NCBI GenBank assembly: GCA_011799875.1
Contig: CM022299.1
Location: 340,719,307 to 340,783,306, forward strand
DNA: 64,000 nt
DNA from: Thinopyrum elongatum
Lineage: Eukaryota; Streptophyta; Magnoliopsida; Poales; Poaceae
Reading direction: 5' to 3'
This document shows, piece by piece, positions 11,658 through 22,034 of the stretch. Position 1 is the stretch's first letter. Every line of letters starts with the position of its first letter. A program made the translations under genes and the position numbers. The notes under the pieces were generated by a model. That model searched no databases and had not been told where the DNA came from. It saw only the letters and a list, made by a program, of their open reading frames with translations.

Positions 11658-12748
11658 GTGAGGAGAACAGTGTTTATCGGTCAAGTAATTCAAGAGCATC
11701 AAGACCACCCCGTAGGTGCAAACCCGAGGATCAGTATTGGCAAAATGAGAATTCTAATGTAGTATATTCGTATCCATATTTTGTGCCGCCAATGCCAATG
11801 CCATGGGCACCTTCATATGATCATGTAAATCCATATCCATCGTGGGACAGGTATGATACAAGGGCGCATTCTTCATCTTATTTTAGACCATCTCACAAAC
11901 ATTATGCAGCTCCAAACAGCTCCAAAAAGATCAACATTTGAATAAGCACATGTCAAAGACCGTTTCAATCATAAGGAATCGGTCCGGAGCTCAAGGAACA
12001 AGAAAGAGGTGGTCAAGCAAGTTTACCGTGTTAAAAAAGATGGTCGTAAGAGTGCTACTTCAGATTCGATCTCAAATGAAAAAGAGCCAATTAAAGTGTT
12101 GACATTGGCTACTAAAGGAAATGAGACAAGTCAATCAAGTGCCAAATTTGAAGAGAAGAAGTTGAGAGTGCACAAGGTAAAACAGGAATTGCCATTGCTT
12201 CAAACAAAATCACAGCCAGGGTGTTCACTCAGCTTATCATATTGGCAAAAGAAGAAATTACAAAACTTAGTGCACAAGAACTTGAAGAAAGGAACATGGC
12301 ATGGGTTCCCAAAGGAAGTACTCAAAATAAGAATTATGTGCAAGCTTCCATTACAAGAAGTGCGGCAAAGGTGAAGAAGGAAAAGGGTGAAAACTATGAA
12401 GGACCAAGCCGAAGGTTTCAACATCTTCTGTCCATACATTACCCATATTCCTCAACTATGCTGTTGATGCCTATGCTATGGAATTTGTCATCGGGTATGA
12501 TTGGTTACCCTCAATGGGCTTATTTTAATCCATGGGTGCAATATAATTTCTTACATCATGAAAGGGTATTACCAAACCATTATATGTTCGATTAGCTTCA
12601 CTTTTGTTGCTAATCTAAATGGCCGATATATACTTATCGTCCTAAGCACGTACAAAATGGCTGATGGAGTGTTGACATCACGCTTAGAACAAACTTCGTG
12701 CAAGTTATTTTTCGGCACACAAGTTTTGCCGAAAAACAGAAGGGCATG
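11658..12748 (+). pseudogene. decayed 3' coding part of the gag-only element
   Basis: Interrupted frames read PYFVPPMPMPWAPSYDHVNP (about 11770-11830), then 12009-12374 and 12221-12595, which are overlapping frames of one lysine-rich segment split by frameshifts (ITKLSAQELEERNMAWVPKG). No pol motif occurs. The last 30 bases before the 3' LTR include ACAGAAGGGCA, a likely polypurine tract. I cannot assign a function to the segment after the knuckle. Confidence 0.5.
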
Positions 12749-13744
12749 TGTTGACACCAGATTTTGGCATAGTCAAAAACATAATTAAGAAGACCTCAAA
12801 TAGAAAATTGTTCAAAGTGAGAAAGTTCTGAATCGTCAAAAGGAGAAACTTTGATATTTGGGCCATAGCCATCTGATCTCATTTCTAAGGCTGAAGTTGT
12901 GTTCGAAATACTAAGATTTTGTGTCGAGAACACTGTTCGACTGATTACGCCCCCGAGACGGCCTCATATGGAAAACTGATCTACACGCATTGTCTTCGTC
13001 TCGGTGAAATGATCAATTTTGTATAAAAATCGTATCAATCCGAGATCATATGTAAAAGTTACAGCCACCTGAGTGCGGCCCTGACACGGGGCAAAAGTGG
13101 CGCGCCCCATCAGACACGGTGTCTGATGGGTAGCGCGAGTAATAGTCTATTTTGCACAAGCGATTCGGCTGTGAAGATGACCTCGAATCGAAAAACATTC
13201 AACATGAAAGTTGTTCGCCTCATCGAAACGGTCAAATTTTCTTTTGGGCTCATCTTCATCCGAGGTCGTTTGTGGCCTGTGGGACCTAGAAACCGAACTG
13301 ATGTTCCAGACTTACCTAAATCCGAGTTCGGTTAATTTTGGAAAGATTTGGACATGATTTGGAGTCCTTTTCTTGTACGGGAAGTCCATCCGCCTCTTAT
13401 ATACCTAAGGGGTGATGGCCGATTGAACAACACACAATCGAACAAATCATCTACCACTTTTACCTTTACTTTTATCTTCTCACTTTGTTCTTCTTCTTCC
13501 TCGTTCTTCTTCTTGCAGGGCGGCGAACCTCGAGGCCCTAGGGGTGATCTGGTCGACCTAGGGCAGCCCATAGCCGCCGCGCGCCCTGACGGGGTCCCTC
13601 TCGGGCGTGTGGGGTTTTGGGTCTACAAAAGCGCCCGCCGGATTGCTTGCGTACCGCGCTTCCGGATGGGTCTCCTTCGACGTGAGCTGCGGTGCATCAC
13701 CCTTGGTGTTAGAGGGTACACGGTGACGTGTTCGTGTGCGAACA
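12749..13744 (+). repeat. 3' LTR of the gag-only element
   Basis: 996 bp copy of 8509-9516 with scattered substitutions and small indels, ending GCGAACA and followed by the target duplication ATATG. Confidence 0.9.
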
Positions 13745-13749
13745 ATATG

Positions 13750-14815
13750 CTAAAAGGTTAATGTTGGACAAGGATGACAACGTAATGGGTTATGTTTCTT
13801 TATATCCGAATAGAAGTTATATTGTTATGGATCCTCCAACATGTTGAGCTTGCTTCTCACCCCTTGCTAGCCAAATCTTTTGCACCAAGTAGAGATACTA
13901 CTTGTGTATCCAAACATCCCTTAACTAGTTTTGCCATGAGAGTCCACCAAACCTACCTATGGATTGAGTAAGATCCTTCAAGTAAGTTGTCATTGGTGCA
14001 AGCAATAAAAATTGCTCTCTAAATATGTATGATCTATTAGTGTGAGGAAAATAAGCTTTATAGGAACTTGTGATATAGAAGAAATAAAAGCTACAGACTG
14101 CATAATAAAGTTCTTTATCACAAGCGGCAATATAAAGTGACGTTCTTTCGCATTAAGATTTTGTGCATCCAACCATAGAAGCGCATGACAACCTCTACTT
14201 CCCTCTGCGAAGGGCCTATGTTTTACTTTTATCTACTACCCTTAATGCAAGAGTCATGGTGATCATCACCTATTCTTTTTACAGTTTTTGTTTTTTGGCA
14301 AGCACTTTATGTTGGGGGGAGATCCAGATATATATATCCACTCGGATGTAGATATTCATAAGCTATTATTATTGACATTACCCTTGAGGTAAAAGGTTGG
14401 GAGGCGAAACCATAAGCCCCTATCCTTCTCTGTGTCCGATTGAAACTTTGATCTCATAAGTATCGTGTGAGTGTTAGCAATTGTGAAAGACTAAATGATA
14501 GTTGAGTATGTGAACTTGCTGAAAAGCTCTTATATTGACTCTTTCCTACGTTATGATAAATTGCAATTGCTTTAATGACTGGAATCATGGTTTGTTAGTT
14601 TCCAATAAAGTTTTTGTTTCATACTTTACCTTGTGAACGAATTGTTACTTTAGCATAAGAAATTATATGACAATATATGTTGCTGTTCTAAAGATGATCA
14701 TGATACCTTCATGTCTGTATTTTATTTTATCGACGCCTCTATCTCTAAACATGTGGGTATGATTATCAATTTTGGTTTTCGCTTGAGGACAAGCGAGGTC
14801 TAAGCTTGGGGGAGT
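13750..14815 (+). other. Athila-like 3' non-coding region and polypurine tract
   Basis: About 1 kb of AT-rich sequence resuming the Athila-like element after the nested insertion. I find no gene. It ends with GAGGACAAGCGAGGTCTAAG and then the polypurine core AAGCTTGGGGGAG at 14803-14814, which abuts the LTR start. Confidence 0.65.
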
Positions 14816-15738
14816 TGATACGTCCATTTTGCATCATGCTATTATATTGATATTTATTGCATTATGGGCTGTTATTACACATTATGGTACAATACTTATG
14901 CCTTTTCTCTCTTATTTTACAAGGTTTACACAAAGAGGGAGAATGCCGGCAGCTGGAATTCTGGACCGGAAAGGAGCAAATCTGAGAGACCTATTCTGCA
15001 CAACTCTAAAAGTCCTAAAAATTTACGGAGAATTATTTTGGTATATATAAAAAATATTGGGCGAAGAAAATACTACAGGGGACCCACCAGGAGGCCACAA
15101 GCCTGGGGGCGTGCCCTACCCCCCTGGGCGCGCCCCTGTGGCTTGTGGGCCCCCTGGCAGGCCTCTGGTGCCCATCTTCTACTATATGGAGGGTTTTGAC
15201 CTGGAAAAAATCAGAAGAGAGCTTTCGGGACGAAGCGCCGCCATCTCGAGGTGGAACTTGGGTAGAACCAATCTAGGGCTCTGGCGAAGCTGTTCTGCCG
15301 GGGAAACTTCCCTCCCGGAGGGGGAAATCGAAGCCATCGTCATCACCAACGATCCTGTCATCGAGAGGGGGTCAATCTCCATCAACATCTTCACCAGCAC
15401 CATCTCCTCTCAAACCCTAGTTCATCTCTTGTTTCCGATCTTTGTCTCAAAACCTCAGATTGGTACCTGTGGGTTGCTAGTAGTGTTGATTACTCCATGT
15501 AGTTGATGCTAGTTGGTTTATTCGGTGGAAGATCATATGTTCAGATCCTTAATCCTATTCAATACCCCTCTGATTATGAACATGAATATGCTTTGTGAGT
15601 ATTTATGTTTGTTCCTGAGGACATGGGAGAAGTCTTGTTATAAGTAATCATGTGAATTTGGTATTCGTTCGATATTTTCATGAGATGTATGTTGTCTTTC
15701 CTCTAGTGGTGTTACGTGAACGTCGACTACATGACAGT
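14816..15738 (+). repeat. truncated 3' LTR of the Athila-like element
   Basis: Starts TGATACGTCCATTTTGCATC right after the PPT. The sequence has the known Triticeae Athila-type LTR character (GC-rich 'gggggcgtgccc' block near 15100-15150, then 'gttcctgaggacatggg' near 15610). It loses this character at about 15738, short of any CA end, and runs into MuDR-like sequence. The truncation point is approximate. Confidence 0.75.
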
Positions 15739-15949
15739 TCTCAAGCCCATCGACCGTGGAGAGGATTGGGTCGAATCGGCGGCGGATAATTCATGGATTA
15801 CACCTGGGTAAGCGTCGTTTCCCCTCTAACTGATTTGCTCATTCATAAATTCGGCCCTATTTGACAGCTAGTCGCGTGAATCGATCAAATTTTGCTGAAT
15901 TGTTCCGGGCCCAACTGTAATTTTTCCTTATTTGAATCAAATAGGATTG

Positions 15950-16811
15950 ATCCTGCGCTTGCTTTCCGGCTGGCGGTTAGGATGGAAGTTAGTGTGCTGC
16001 GTGGTAGAAAACCGCATATGATTACTGGATTTTTTTATCCAAAGGTGGTAGAAACAAGTATGTCGTTCAAAGATTTGCTCGCGGCGCTCCAAAATTCTTC
16101 ATATGGGTGGAGCCCTGCCGATGCTGTTGAACTGAATTTTTCAGCAGTACCGAGCAAAAATTTCTCCCATTAACTTGCGATGAGCATCTTGGATTGCTCT
16201 TTACTTTGAATGCTGAAAGATGCTTTGGTAAAATCCTTATCAAGGTGCTTCAGCCACGCAATGAACATGACAAGGCGAAGGTTGTTCAGAAATCTTCTGT
16301 CTCTGCTAATAGCGAGTGCCCCGACACTCCTTGTAGGTAAAAACCAAGCAAAGCTAGTGGTTCTGAAAGTCACAATATGTCTGCTGCCGCTTCTTGTGCC
16401 GCTTCTCCTGTCGCTGCTGCAGCCGATGTAGAGCAAGATGCAGAGCCAGATGAAGAGGTGCCTCAAAATGATGATGAGGATGAGAATATGTTCACTGATC
16501 TTGTAGATACTGTCAGTAAACAAGCAATGGAAGATGAATATCAGGAGGAACCTATCAGCCGTGCTAGATTTGATAACACTGACGATGAAGAGAGGCAGGA
16601 GAACATCGACAACCTAGTTTTAGATGAATATGATGGTGAGGACATGCCAACAATTGAGTGGAACAGGGAAGATCCTCAGCTAGCTGTCGGCACCATATTC
16701 CAGTCGATGGTGGACTGTCGTCATGCAGTGACTACATATTGCATTCTCACTGAAAATACATATGGCCAGCATCATACACATGAAGTGAGAGGAAGCATGA
16801 GCATCATTTGA
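15950..16811 (+). pseudogene. MULE transposase N-terminal part
   Basis: Frames from about 15982 (MEVSVLRGRKPHMITGFFYP) to 16170 and a shifted continuation (LTCDEHLGLLFTLNAERCFG) form a plant MULE leader. A frame from 16377 to 16811 has a D/E-rich linker and the MuDR N-terminal signature QLAVGTIFQSMVDCRHAVTT. Normally this leads into the DDE domain. Here the frame ends in a short foreign tail (HHTHEVRGSMSII) at the deletion joint. Introns may explain some frame changes, but the missing catalytic part cannot be an intron effect because it is not present nearby. Confidence 0.65.
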
Positions 16812-17869
16812 GAGTGTTGTATGCTCACAATCCTCTGGTGAAGGAGTACCTAGATGCACATCATGGAAAGTTGTGGTCAAGAAGCAAATTCAATGAAATC
16901 TGCAAAGTAGACTATGTGACCAGTAACCTGGCAGAGTGTTTTAATGCAAAGATCAAGTCATTGAAAGGGCTTCTGATATGGCAAATATTTGATAAGATTC
17001 GGCAGATGATCATGATAAAGATGGCTCTTTGCAAAAGAACTACAGAAACAGAATATGTTGTCCATCTTATGCTCCCATCTCTTATTAAGTCATTGCATGC
17101 CAAGGCAAGAGGACTGAACATGAAATGCATTCGAGTGGCGACACACGAGGCTGAGGTAACATATACTGACAGTAAAAACAGGGAATGGAGATATCCAGTT
17201 AACCTAGCAACTACGAAATGCAGTTGTAGGCAATGGCAGCTCCATGGGAAGCCATGCATACATGCCCTACATCTGATGACTGTTATAGGTGGTGAAGATG
17301 GTGACGTTGATCAATACATCTCTGACTATTTTTCTGTTGCCAAATTCAGGGCTGCTTATGCTTCCAATGTGCTTGCACTCTTGGGAAAAGACCAATGGAA
17401 CATAGTAGATCCAGGGTTCAAACTACATTCTCCTGTACTGACTAGAACACCAGGAAGACCAAGGAAGAACAGGATCAGAAGAGGTGAAGAGAGTCGTGTA
17501 AAAAGACAGCGTAAGTGCAAAAAATGTGGAACCCTAGGGCACATTGCTAGGCTATGTACCAATACAGTGGATGCTTCATTTGGAGAAGAGGAACAATGGG
17601 CAGCAACAAATGCAGAGGAGATTGCAGCATTAGAGCAGATTGAAGCTAATACAGAGGAGAATGAAGCAGCAAAGCAGATTGCAGCTAATTCAAAGGAGAA
17701 TGAAGTCAGTGAAATAGCACTGCCAGCAGCTTGGTATGTGTGCAACAACCTTCCCTTTTTTGTGCATTTATTCTCTTTTTATCGATGGCTTATAATCTTT
17801 TTTCTGTTTGACCTAACTCTAGGAAAATTAGAGGAAAATGAGAGAAAAGGCCAAGAGAGAAAGAATTAG
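16808..17869 (+). pseudogene. MULE transposase C-terminal part with SWIM and CCHC zinc fingers
   Basis: The sequence begins inside the C-terminal transposase region (VLYAHNPLVKEYLDAHHGKL, VDYVTSNLAECFNAKIKSLK). It has a SWIM finger CSCRQWQLHGKPCIHAL (C-x-C...C-x-H), a basic AT-hook-like RTPGRPRKNRIRRG, and a CCHC knuckle CKKCGTLGHIARLC. An E/A/N-rich repeat (three similar units of about 12 residues, 'IEANTEEN' type) follows. The usual 200-plus residues with the three catalytic acids are missing. It could at most bind DNA or RNA. The apparent C-terminus near 17735 looks like an exon end (GTATGTG) followed by non-coding sequence. Confidence 0.75.
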
Positions 17870-17880
17870 AATATGAAGCC

Positions 17881-18063
17881 ATGGCTTATGAAGGTTTTGA
17901 ACCCCGTCAATTGGCCAGTGCAAGTTCTCCGTCAGCACCTCGACAGCCACCACCCGAAGTGAAGATCAGAAGTGAAGATCGGCACCTCGATATCCCACCT
18001 AGGGAAACCAGGAGCAAGGCTGTTAAGTTGTCTCGGAACACAAGGAGTAAGACAAAGATGTGA
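17881..18063 (+). other. possible last exon of the MULE gene
   Basis: A short frame (SAPRQPPPEVKIRSEDRHLD then RETRSKAVKLSRNTRSKTKM) ends at 18063 and has the basic, proline-rich look of a MULE C-terminus. It follows an intron-like stretch with a TAG acceptor at about 17820. Only position and composition support it. Confidence 0.35.
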
Positions 18064-18480
18064 ACTTCGAACGTTGAATGCAAGTTGTAAACTTTGAACT
18101 TTAAGGATTTGTACATAGGTTTCTGTCGTCAATTTGAACAACTGTGGAAACTTGTAAGGTTTAAAATTGCTATTTGTACTTTGATGTGAAATTTGAGGCA
18201 AAATTTGAATTTTAGGCAGAATTTGAATTTTAGGCAAAATTTGAATTTGAACCAACACTTAAACTCCGATCTGTGGTGTGATGTTGCAATGTTTGCTGAA
18301 CTATTGTAAACGTTAGGTGATCAATCCAATCTCTTTTGAGTGGTAAAACTTATAGTCATGGGAAATGTGCTTCAAATGTGCTCCGAAGCTAGGGTAAACT
18401 GCCCCATTTGTAATCAAGTATTTTTTGGACCTACTCTAAATGAGCCAAATATTTTTTATTAACACCTATTCAATCTATAT

Positions 18481-19031
18481 AGTGTAGATTCGAAGTCTCA
18501 CTATTTATTGAATTAATCTTCATTTTTTTACAATTTTATTTAAATAATGTGATTTAATAGAAAACCAATAAAAAACACGTTTAAAATATGAAAAGGGAAA
18601 ACTATGTTCAGATCCTTCTTATTCACTTTGAAATGAAGTTTTGGTGATTTTTTTGATTTTATTTTTATTTTTCAAAAAACCTACCTCCTTTCCTTGAACT
18701 CTTTGTAACATTGTACGTGATAGCTCATATTTGTGAAGGTTTTTTCATGAAAATGTCCATAGAACAAGTTTATGATTTTTTTGATAACATGTCACATAAG
18801 ACAACACTGTGCGCAAGTTTTATATTTTTTTGATTTTTTTAATTAATGGTGCTCATTTAACCTCGATCGTGCCAACTAGGTTTTTTTTTTTTGAAAATGA
18901 CCGTAGACCAAGTTTAGTATTTTTCCTTGTTAGTGTGTCTTATAAAACGACGATTCGCGAAGGTTTCATATTTTTTGGATTTTTTTAAAATTAGTTATGC
19001 TCAGTTGAATATTGGTCAAACACTAGATAAC
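18481..19031. other. AT-rich intergenic sequence, no gene
   Basis: T-rich stretches with repeated phrases of the type 'gttttatatttttttgatttttt'. No ORF, inverted repeat or LTR is supported. It may be remnant subterminal transposon sequence. Confidence 0.4.
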
Positions 19032-19461
19032 CCCGTTGAAAGATCGTGGATGTCGCCTAGAGGGGGGTGAATAGGCGCTTCAAAATAATTACGGTTTAGG
19101 CTTGAACAAATGCGGAATAAAACTAGCGTTTAATTTGTCAAGCACAAAACCTAAAACGACTAGGCTCACCTATGTGCACCAACAACTTATGTAAGCAAGA
19201 TAAACAACTAGGTGATAACAAGATATATGACAAGAAACAATATGGCTATCACAAAGTAAAGTGCATAAGTAAAGGGCTCGGGTAAGAGATAACCGAGGCA
19301 TGCGGAGATGATGATGTATCCCGAAGTTCACACCCTTGCGGATGCTAATCTCCGTTTGGAGCGGTGTGGAGGCACAATGCTCCCCAAGAAGCCACTGGGG
19401 CCACTGTAATCCCCTCACGGCCTCGCACAATGCAAGATGCCGTGATTCCACTAAGGAACCC

Positions 19462-19552
19462 TTGAGGGCGGTCACCGAACCCGTACACTTTGGCACCCCT
19501 TGGGGGCGGTCACCGAACCCGTACACTTTGGCAACCCTTGGGGGCGGTCACC
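19462..19552. repeat. 38-bp tandem repeat, about 2.4 copies
   Basis: The phrase GGGCGGTCACCGAACCCGTA recurs with a period of 38 bases (GTCACC at 19471, 19509 and 19547), the last copy truncated. Confidence 0.8.
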
Positions 19553-20148
19553 CGTACCCATCAAATTGCTCGGGGCGATCTCCACATTCTAATTGAAGAC
19601 CCCGACGCTTGCCCGGAGCATTACACCACAATGATTGAGCTCCAAACCACCACCAACCGTCTAGGGCGCCCAAGCACCCAAGAGGAACAAGCCCAAGGGT
19701 ACCAAGCACCCAAGAGTAATAAGCTTCTCAACTTGTAACTTCCACGTATCACCATGGAGAACTCAAACATATGCACCAAATGCAATGGGAAGGGCACACG
19801 GAGTGCCCAAGTCCCTCACTCTCAAATCCCACCAAAGCAACGAAAGCTATGCAAGAAAAAGAGAGGAAGAACAAGAAGGAGAACACCAAGAACTCCAAGA
19901 TCTAGATCCAAGGAGTTCCCCTCACATAGAGGAGAAAGTGATTGGTGGAAATGTGGATCTAGATCTCCTCTCTCTTTCCCCCCAAAAACTAGCAAGAATC
20001 CATGGAGGGATTGAGAGATAGCAAGCTCGAAGAAGGTCAACAATGGGGGAAGAACACGAGCTAAAAATGATAAGGTCCAATAGGGAAGAAGACCCCCTTT
20101 TAGGTGGGAAAAAATCCAACCGTTATCCCCATTCTCAGCCCGTAGCGG

Positions 20149-20470
20149 GCGGTACTACCGCTCAAGGGAGCGGTAATGCCGCTTGCGCTGACAGGCGGTA
20201 CTGCCGCTTGGCCCAGCGGTACTACCGCTGAGACCGCGCTCAGCAGCTAACACGAGCACTGGGAGAGATACAGGAGAGTACCCTCGAGCGGCACTAGTAG
20301 CGGAGGTAGGCGCGGTACTACCGCTAACGAGCGGTACTACCACTCCTACTACCACTGCTACTGCCGTTGAACCCGACACTAGAACTGCACGTTCCAAGTC
20401 GTGGCGGTACTAGAGCAGCACAGGAGCGGTACTGCCGCTCCAAGCTACAGTACTACCGCTGGCTCCATCC
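20149..20470. repeat. cluster of GCGGTAnTRCCGC palindromes
   Basis: At least eight exact or near-exact copies of the short palindrome GCGGTACTACCGC or GCGGTACTGCCGC occur within 320 bases, separated by unrelated spacers of irregular length. Each copy can form its own small hairpin. Confidence 0.8.
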
Positions 20471-22034
20471 AATGCCATATCTAAGCAAAACAGATGCTCC
20501 AGGAAAACCAGAACTGCCACAACTTCTGCAAATGAGCTCTGAATTGAGCAAACTCAAGCTTGTTGGATAGATGACGACGAGTAGCATTCAACAGCTAGTA
20601 AGAAGAGGCAGTAGAAAAAATGCCAAAGGAATAGAGATGTGAAACCTCTAAGAATGAAGAACCGGCAAAAACCCCAACATTGAAAACATCATAGAAGAGC
20701 ATGTGAACTCCGTTTTTGATGAACTCGAGCTTGTCATGAAGATGACCAAAAGCTCCAAATCTCACAAGGAGAAGAACCAAACAAGAACCAAGAAAGATGA
20801 TGCAAGGATGGAATGGTTTGAGCTCTCTACGATACGATCAAGCTACCAACTTGAGAGCCCCCCTTGATAGTACGGCAATCGATCCTATAACCCGGTCTCA
20901 TGGTGGTAAAATAGAAAACCTATCAAGGGCAAACCTTTGCCTTGCGCATGATCCACTTGAGCTAGATGATGACGATCTTGTCCTCCTCAAGATGGACTAC
21001 CTTTCTTGATTGTGTTGGGTCGATGAAGACTAGTTGATTGCTCCCCCATACTCCACTATGGGTGAGCCACTCTTCGGCACATCTTCACAAGTCCATTGTC
21101 ACCACAATGGACGGCAAGCTTCAAGCACTTGATCTCTTCGTGATGCTCCACTTGAGCTTGCACACCGCAATCTTGATGACGATCACCACTTGATGTCATC
21201 CTCCATGGGTTGTATGATATCTTCCTCTTGATGCAAGCCCATGGACACATACCTAACCCCACATAGAACTCTCACATAGACCATGGGTTAGTACACAAAG
21301 CGTAATGGACAAGACTTACCATACTGTTGGATCACATGATCCCACTCGGTACATCTTCTACGCTTTGTGTGATGATCAACTTGAATCACTCTATGTTCTT
21401 AGTCTTGATCAACCTTGAATCTTTCCAAATCTCTTCATTTGGATGATGTCTTGAAGGTAACCATGAATGATCACACAATCTTCTTCTTCAAGTCATGCTT
21501 GCAATAAGCTCAACTCTCACATGACCAATCTTTGGATAATTCCTTGAATAGAACCTTGGCCAACACATAAACTCCTTGAAACCAACAAATGGACTTCAAG
21601 AGAAGCCTATGGAAAAAACCTACTAATATAACTCAAGGAAACCATTAGTCCATAGAAATTGTCATCAATTACCAAAACCAAACATGGGGGCGCCGCATGT
21701 CCTTTCACCTGTTGACCAACTCAAAACCCCTCTAAACCCCGCGGGGTTTCGCCTAACCCTAGCTTCGAACATCAGCCGTCCGATCATACCCTAGCGCCAA
21801 GCGACAGCCCTCACATATGGTCTTCTAGAAGGAATTCTGAGGCCAGGCTGCGTGCAGGCTCCACGCCGTTGGATCACAAGGACGGCTCCGCATCGTTGGA
21901 TCCTTGGGCGATCCGCGAGAGGCGATCCGCGAGACGTTGGTTGTGCTCGCCCACCATTGCCTCCCCTATCTTCTTCTTCTTCTGCGGAGACCAGAGGAGC
22001 CACTCGTCTGCTTCTTCTTCTCCGGCGACTAGAT

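Larger units (their letters stand above)
8509..13744 (+). mobile_element. gag-only non-autonomous LTR retrotransposon (TR-GAG type)
   Basis: Two direct LTRs (8509-9516 and 12749-13744) share TGTTGACACC starts and GCGAACA ends. A perfect 5-bp target duplication ATATG flanks the unit (8504-8508, 13745-13749). A PBS matching the 3' end of plant tRNA-Arg follows the first LTR. The 3.2-kb interior has gag-like coding sequence with a zinc-knuckle-type motif but no protease, RT, RNase H or integrase motif in any frame. It would therefore need enzymes from an autonomous partner. In about 290 aligned bases at the LTR starts I count about 17 substitutions, so it is not very recent. Confidence 0.88.
3599..15738 (+). 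mobile_element. Athila-like Ty3/gypsy retrotransposon, interrupted
   Basis: Plus-strand protease, RT, RNase H and integrase are followed by a post-pol ORF, a long spacer, a polypurine tract and a truncated 3' LTR. The RT block FAYRRMPFGLCNAPATFQRC is Athila-like. The 5' LTR and gag are missing, displaced by the minus-strand gypsy element at 3598. A gag-only LTR element is nested at 8509-13744. The 3' LTR is cut off at about 15738, where MuDR-like sequence begins. Coding parts carry several nonsense codons and frameshifts, so the copy is dead. By recall it belongs to the Sabrina/WHAM group of Triticeae. Confidence 0.85.
15739..18480 (+). mobile_element. MuDR-like (MULE) transposon with deleted transposase core
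   Basis: Plus-strand fragments give a MuDR N-terminal region, an acidic linker, the C-terminal transposase part, a SWIM zinc finger, AT-hook-like basic sequence and a CCHC knuckle. The DDE catalytic region between 16780 and 16810 is absent. I could not identify terminal inverted repeats, so both limits are estimates: the left one is the end of Athila LTR similarity, the right one the fading of gene-like sequence. Confidence 0.7.
19037..21707. repeat. isolated LTR-like unit, possible solo LTR
   Basis: The unit starts TGAAAGATCG and ends CATGTCCTTTCA, so the terminal six bases are inverted (TGAAAG/CTTTCA). It is flanked by CCCGT (19032-19036) and CCTGT (21708-21712), a 5-bp duplication with one change. 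It has no convincing coding sequence; ORFs inside are short. The 2.67-kb length is long for an LTR but within the range of large grass LTRs. Alternatives are a short non-autonomous element without separate LTRs or a class II element. Orientation cannot be fixed. Confidence 0.55.

Noticed and set aside
18481..19031. MITE in the AT-rich stretch
   Set aside because: No terminal inverted repeat with TA or TAA duplication could be found by eye.
20149..20470. CRISPR-like array
   Set aside because: Repeats are short palindromes with irregular spacing in a plant genome, without cas genes or uniform spacers.
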